Positions 61,120 to 64,000 of a stretch of 64,000 bases of DNA are shown here, one piece after another. The notes beneath the pieces are model-generated. The model did not search any database and was not told where the DNA came from. It saw nothing but the letters and a program-made list of their open reading frames with translations. The stretch lies in the NCBI RefSeq assembly GCF_034039665.1, contig NZ_CP120131.1, positions 124,001 to 188,000 of the forward strand, given 5' to 3'. This stretch comes from Mammaliicoccus sp. Dog046. Its GTDB lineage: Bacteria; Bacillota; Bacilli; Staphylococcales; Staphylococcaceae. The position numbers and the translations under genes were made by a program. The stretch's first letter is position 1; each line of letters starts with the position of its first letter.

Positions 61120-64000
61120 CTACGACTCAATTATATATCTATATATTTCATCTTTAACGGGTGTTTCCATCGATAGGTTCATGGTTACAATGTTGTCTTT
61201 CTTCTCATTAGACATCGTTGTTTGTTCAGCTGTACCTTCAATATAGTGTGCTTTTCCTAGGAAATAATATTCTTTACCATCTGCTACGTCTTCTTTCTTC
61301 ACAAAAATAAACATCTCAATATTATTTTGCTGATGCGATATGATTTTTTGGACTTCTGGAGACGTTAATTTTCTAGGTGCACGGGTAAACCATTTGAGCT
61401 CATCAGGACTTAAAAATTCATCTTCATATTTGGTGTTATCACTTATATCATCTTGCTTATGGTAAGTGATGAATAACGGTAAAGTATTGTTACCGAATTT
61501 ATAACCATTAATTATTGGTGATTCATCTGATTCCCAATTAAGCAATTTTACAAAATCTTTTCTCGTATATTTGTTATATAGTATCAATCCATTTTGGTTA
61601 TCATGGTGTGTTTGATTATTGTATTGAGCTAATTCTAATATATCTTCAATATATGATTTGAATGTATCTTTTTGTAGTGATGTTTCAAATGTATCTGTTA
61701 ATTTAACTTCATTATTTGAAATTTCAACAATTGGTTCACCATATGTTTTATTTATATTTGCACTGAAGAAACTCAGATCTAGTATTTTTAATGTTGTTTG
61801 AATATCATCAATAGTCACATTAGGGTCAATAGATTGAGCGATGTCTAATAATTCATCTACTTTATGAGGTTTTTCAATAACTGATTTCAATATAGTGTGA
61901 TCTACATTTTTTAAACCAGGTGCAATTTCACGTGAAAGGAATGTTAAATTCAACTTTTCATTTTTTGTTAAGTGATCATCAATTTTTTTGTATTTAACTA
62001 AAAAGTCGTGATAGTTATTGTAAGTACTTTCGGATGAATAGATGACACTTGGATCGATAGAGTTCTGTCTTATAAAGTCCATTAGAAGAGGTATTCTACC
62101 AATTCTTTGTTCAACTTGGTTATAAGCTTGTTTAATATGATAAGCACCACTTAATTTAACTTGTTTGAGTGAGTCGTAGATTTTCTTCTTAGCGACTTCT
62201 TCAAAGTTAATTGTCGAAACACCATCAAGTGCTGAATTATTTGTTAAGAATCTTCTGTAGTTATCTTTATTTTGTGATTGATCACCAGATAATGCTACTG
62301 GAATAAGGTAGTTTTTCTCATAGTTTCCGATAAAATCTATAACTGTTACAAATTCTTTGTTATCACTTTTTCTTAATCCTCGACCAAGTTGTTGAATAAA
62401 GATGATACTTGATTCAGTTTCTCTTAGCATAACGATTTGGTTAACAGGTGCAATATCTATTCCTTCATTAAATAAATTCACAGTGATAATGTAATTGATT
62501 TCACCAGACTTTAATTGTTCTATCGCTTCTTGTCTCTTTTGAGGATTATCTTCTCCAGTCAATGCAATAGATGGTGTACCCCAAAGTGTTAATTTTTCTG
62601 CTAAATCATGCGCTTCTTCTTTTCTACTTACAAATATAAGACCTTTTAAATCATCACCTGAATATCCGTAATACATCGTTTTCTCTAAGATATGTTTAAC
62701 TCTGTCATCGGAAGTTAAATGTTTTAAATTACTGGCATCCTCTATAGATTGACCATTATGTGTATAATCAGTCACACCAAAATAATGAAACGGACAGAGA
62801 ATTTCACTTTCTAATGCTTTTTGTAATCTAATTTCATATGCAATATTATATTCAAACATCTCAAAGATATTTAAGCTATCTGTTCGTTCTGGAGTGGCAG
62901 TCATACCAAGCACGAATTGAGGTGTGAAATAATTAAATACTTTTTGATAAGTTTTTGCAGCTGAGCGATGGGCTTCATCATAAACGATATAATCAAAATG
63001 TGTTGGGTCGAAATGCGTATATACGTCTTCGTTAGAAAGTGTTTGTATTGTAGCAAATAGATATTTAGCATCAAAATCTTTCTGTTTACCTGTGAGTAAT
63101 CCAAAATCACTTTCATGTGCGAAAGGTAATACCTTTTTGAATTCTTCAATCGCTCTACGTAAAATACCTTCGTTGTGTACGATGAATAAGAATTTGTTAG
63201 GATTATAAGCTCTCACATCTAATGCGCACAAGATAGTTTTACCAGTACCAGTTGCTGATATAACTAACCCTTTATCTTTGCCACTTTCTCGTAGTTCTTT
63301 TAAAGAATGCAGTGCTTCTTCTTGCATTAAATTTGGTTCAATGTGAACAGCTTGATCAACTTTGATCTGAAGTAAATTTTGATCTTCAGTAATTTGAAGT
63401 ACTTTTTTAATGTTAGTATTATCAAAAATGAGTTCATATTCATCTATCCATTGCTGAGAAAGAGGTATACTTTTATCCCATAATTCATCAAATTGCGCTT
63501 TAATATTATAAACGAGGTCACCATTTTTCTTACTAGACAGTAGGATGTTATGTTCATAATTTATTTTCAATGCATTAGAAGTTAAATTTGAACTACCGAT
63601 AATCATTGAAGAATAGTTCTCGTAGTCAAATACATAACCTTTAGCGTGAAACCCGTTAACATTAGTAAGTCGTACTTCTACATTATTTAACTTCAATAAT
63701 TCTTGATACATTTTTGGTGTATTAAATCCTAAATAGTTTGAAGTAATAATTTTCCCTTTAATGCCTTTTTGATGTAAATCATACAAGTGTGATTTTAAAC
63801 TTGCTAATCCACTTTCTGTAATAAAAGCCACTGATATTGTGAATGACTGACATTTATACAATTCATTAATAATCGTTGAAAGTACATTTTCTTCTTCATT
63901 ATTGATGAGTAATTTTGGCATGAAATTACCTTTGTGAGAAATTGTTCTATCAATAAAGCCTTTATGAAGTGATTGGTTGAAGTCTTCTAATAAATGATTA
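61120..64000 (-). CDS. PLD-nuclease / DEAD helicase protein with DUF3427-like C-terminus, 5' end outside window
   Basis: The frame stays open from the first ATG (63921) to the window edge (26 further codons, reading DFNQSLHKGFIDRTISHKGNF), and this segment resembles the usual N-terminus of the family, so the start lies beyond 64000. Domains in order: phospholipase D-like nuclease (HAKGYVFDY and GSSNLT), superfamily 2 helicase (ATGTGKT, YDEAHRS, GMTATPERTD, QQLGRGLRKS), then a C-terminal domain (from about residue 620 of the visible part) typical of DUF3427 proteins. Such proteins are suspected to act in DNA repair or phage defence. It is a single large gene with its own terminator. Confidence 0.88.
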   Translation of the reverse strand, partial: NHLLEDFNQSLHKGFIDRTISHKGNFMPKLLINNEEENVLSTIINELYKCQSFTISVAFITESGLASLKSHLYDLHQKGIKGKIITSNYLGFNTPKMYQELLKLNNVEVRLTNVNGFHAKGYVFDYENYSSMIIGSSNLTSNALKINYEHNILLSSKKNGDLVYNIKAQFDELWDKSIPLSQQWIDEYELIFDNTNIKKVLQITEDQNLLQIKVDQAVHIEPNLMQEEALHSLKELRESGKDKGLVISATGTGKTILCALDVRAYNPNKFLFIVHNEGILRRAIEEFKKVLPFAHESDFGLLTGKQKDFDAKYLFATIQTLSNEDVYTHFDPTHFDYIVYDEAHRSAAKTYQKVFNYFTPQFVLGMTATPERTDSLNIFEMFEYNIAYEIRLQKALESEILCPFHYFGVTDYTHNGQSIEDASNLKHLTSDDRVKHILEKTMYYGYSGDDLKGLIFVSRKEEAHDLAEKLTLWGTPSIALTGEDNPQKRQEAIEQLKSGEINYIITVNLFNEGIDIAPVNQIVMLRETESSIIFIQQLGRGLRKSDNKEFVTVIDFIGNYEKNYLIPVALSGDQSQNKDNYRRFLTNNSALDGVSTINFEEVAKKKIYDSLKQVKLSGAYHIKQAYNQVEQRIGRIPLLMDFIRQNSIDPSVIYSSESTYNNYHDFLVKYKKIDDHLTKNEKLNLTFLSREIAPGLKNVDHTILKSVIEKPHKVDELLDIAQSIDPNVTIDDIQTTLKILDLSFFSANINKTYGEPIVEISNNEVKLTDTFETSLQKDTFKSYIEDILELAQYNNQTHHDNQNGLILYNKYTRKDFVKLLNWESDESPIINGYKFGNNTLPLFITYHKQDDISDNTKYEDEFLSPDELKWFTRAPRKLTSPEVQKIISHQQNNIEMFIFVKKEDVADGKEYYFLGKAHYIEGTAEQTTMSNEKKDNIVTMNLSMETPVKDEIYRYIIES

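Noticed and set aside
1-64000. Search for rRNA, tRNA, insertion sequences, prophage and riboswitches
   Set aside because: I saw no convincing example of any by eye; weak structured leaders cannot be excluded without a covariance search.

Overview
The window is low-GC Firmicute DNA with strong AGGAGG-type ribosome binding sites. It carries an SraP-type serine-rich adhesin with its GtfA/GtfB glycosyltransferases, a type VIIb (Ess) secretion locus in the order esxA-esaA-essA-esaB-essB-essC, and DUF443, DUF1672, DUF5085 and DUF5776-type proteins. Together these point to a Staphylococcus chromosome, probably a species other than S. aureus. I cannot name the species from sequence alone. I saw no rRNA, tRNA, insertion sequence or CRISPR array.

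Layout. 1-4.7 kb: the 3' end of a serine-rich-repeat adhesin (LPDTG anchor), a 62-aa single-pass membrane protein, gtfA and gtfB. 4.7-5.9 kb: two convergent truncated genes (a sensor-kinase N-terminal domain and an MFS transporter) that meet at one junction, which looks like a deletion scar. 6.0-14.3 kb, minus strand: a TspA-like LXG toxin with two small helical partners, surrounded by eight DUF443 (TsaI-like) membrane immunity genes, one of them broken, and a DUF4176 gene. 14.4-20.6 kb: ordinary and small genes (M20 amidohydrolase, GNAT, flavin reductase with a divergent HxlR regulator, two tiny ORFs, two DUF1672 lipoproteins). 20.6-32.0 kb: a CHAP hydrolase resembling EssH, then the Ess machine. 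32.0-43.7 kb: the essC-linked effector module, consisting of two small partners, a glycine-zipper LXG protein like EsxX, a membrane protein, a DUF5085 pair, and then a repeated three-gene cassette of small membrane proteins (families A, B and C) broken up by a lipoprotein and two other membrane proteins. 43.8-50.8 kb: SnoaL-like protein, LysR regulator, PrpF-like isomerase with a TctCBA tricarboxylate transporter, DUF805, RibD-like reductase. 51.2-54.2 kb: acyltransferase plus a TarS-like glycosyltransferase. 55.1-64 kb: NtaA-like monooxygenase, SSS symporter, hypothetical gene, DUF4870, GNAT, and a PLD-DEAD helicase (DUF3427 type) running off the right edge.

How it fits together. The central theme is type VII-secreted antibacterial competition. 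The Ess machine exports LXG toxins, and both LXG genes have the same upstream order: small helical protein, coiled-coil protein, LXG toxin, membrane protein. Each toxin is next to an expanded set of small polytopic membrane proteins. The minus-strand set looks built by repeated toxin-immunity duplication followed by toxin loss: three immunity genes are still preceded by what appear to be the last eight codons and stop of the LXG toxin. The plus-strand set looks like tandem amplification of a three-gene A-B-C unit.

A second theme is intergenic repeat DNA. Tandem palindromic arrays with 39-41 bp periods (15.8, 50.9, 54.3 and 54.5 kb) and a 51-bp array (59.3 kb) occupy the longer non-coding gaps. 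In the 15.8 kb array the stems change while the loop and the period are kept.
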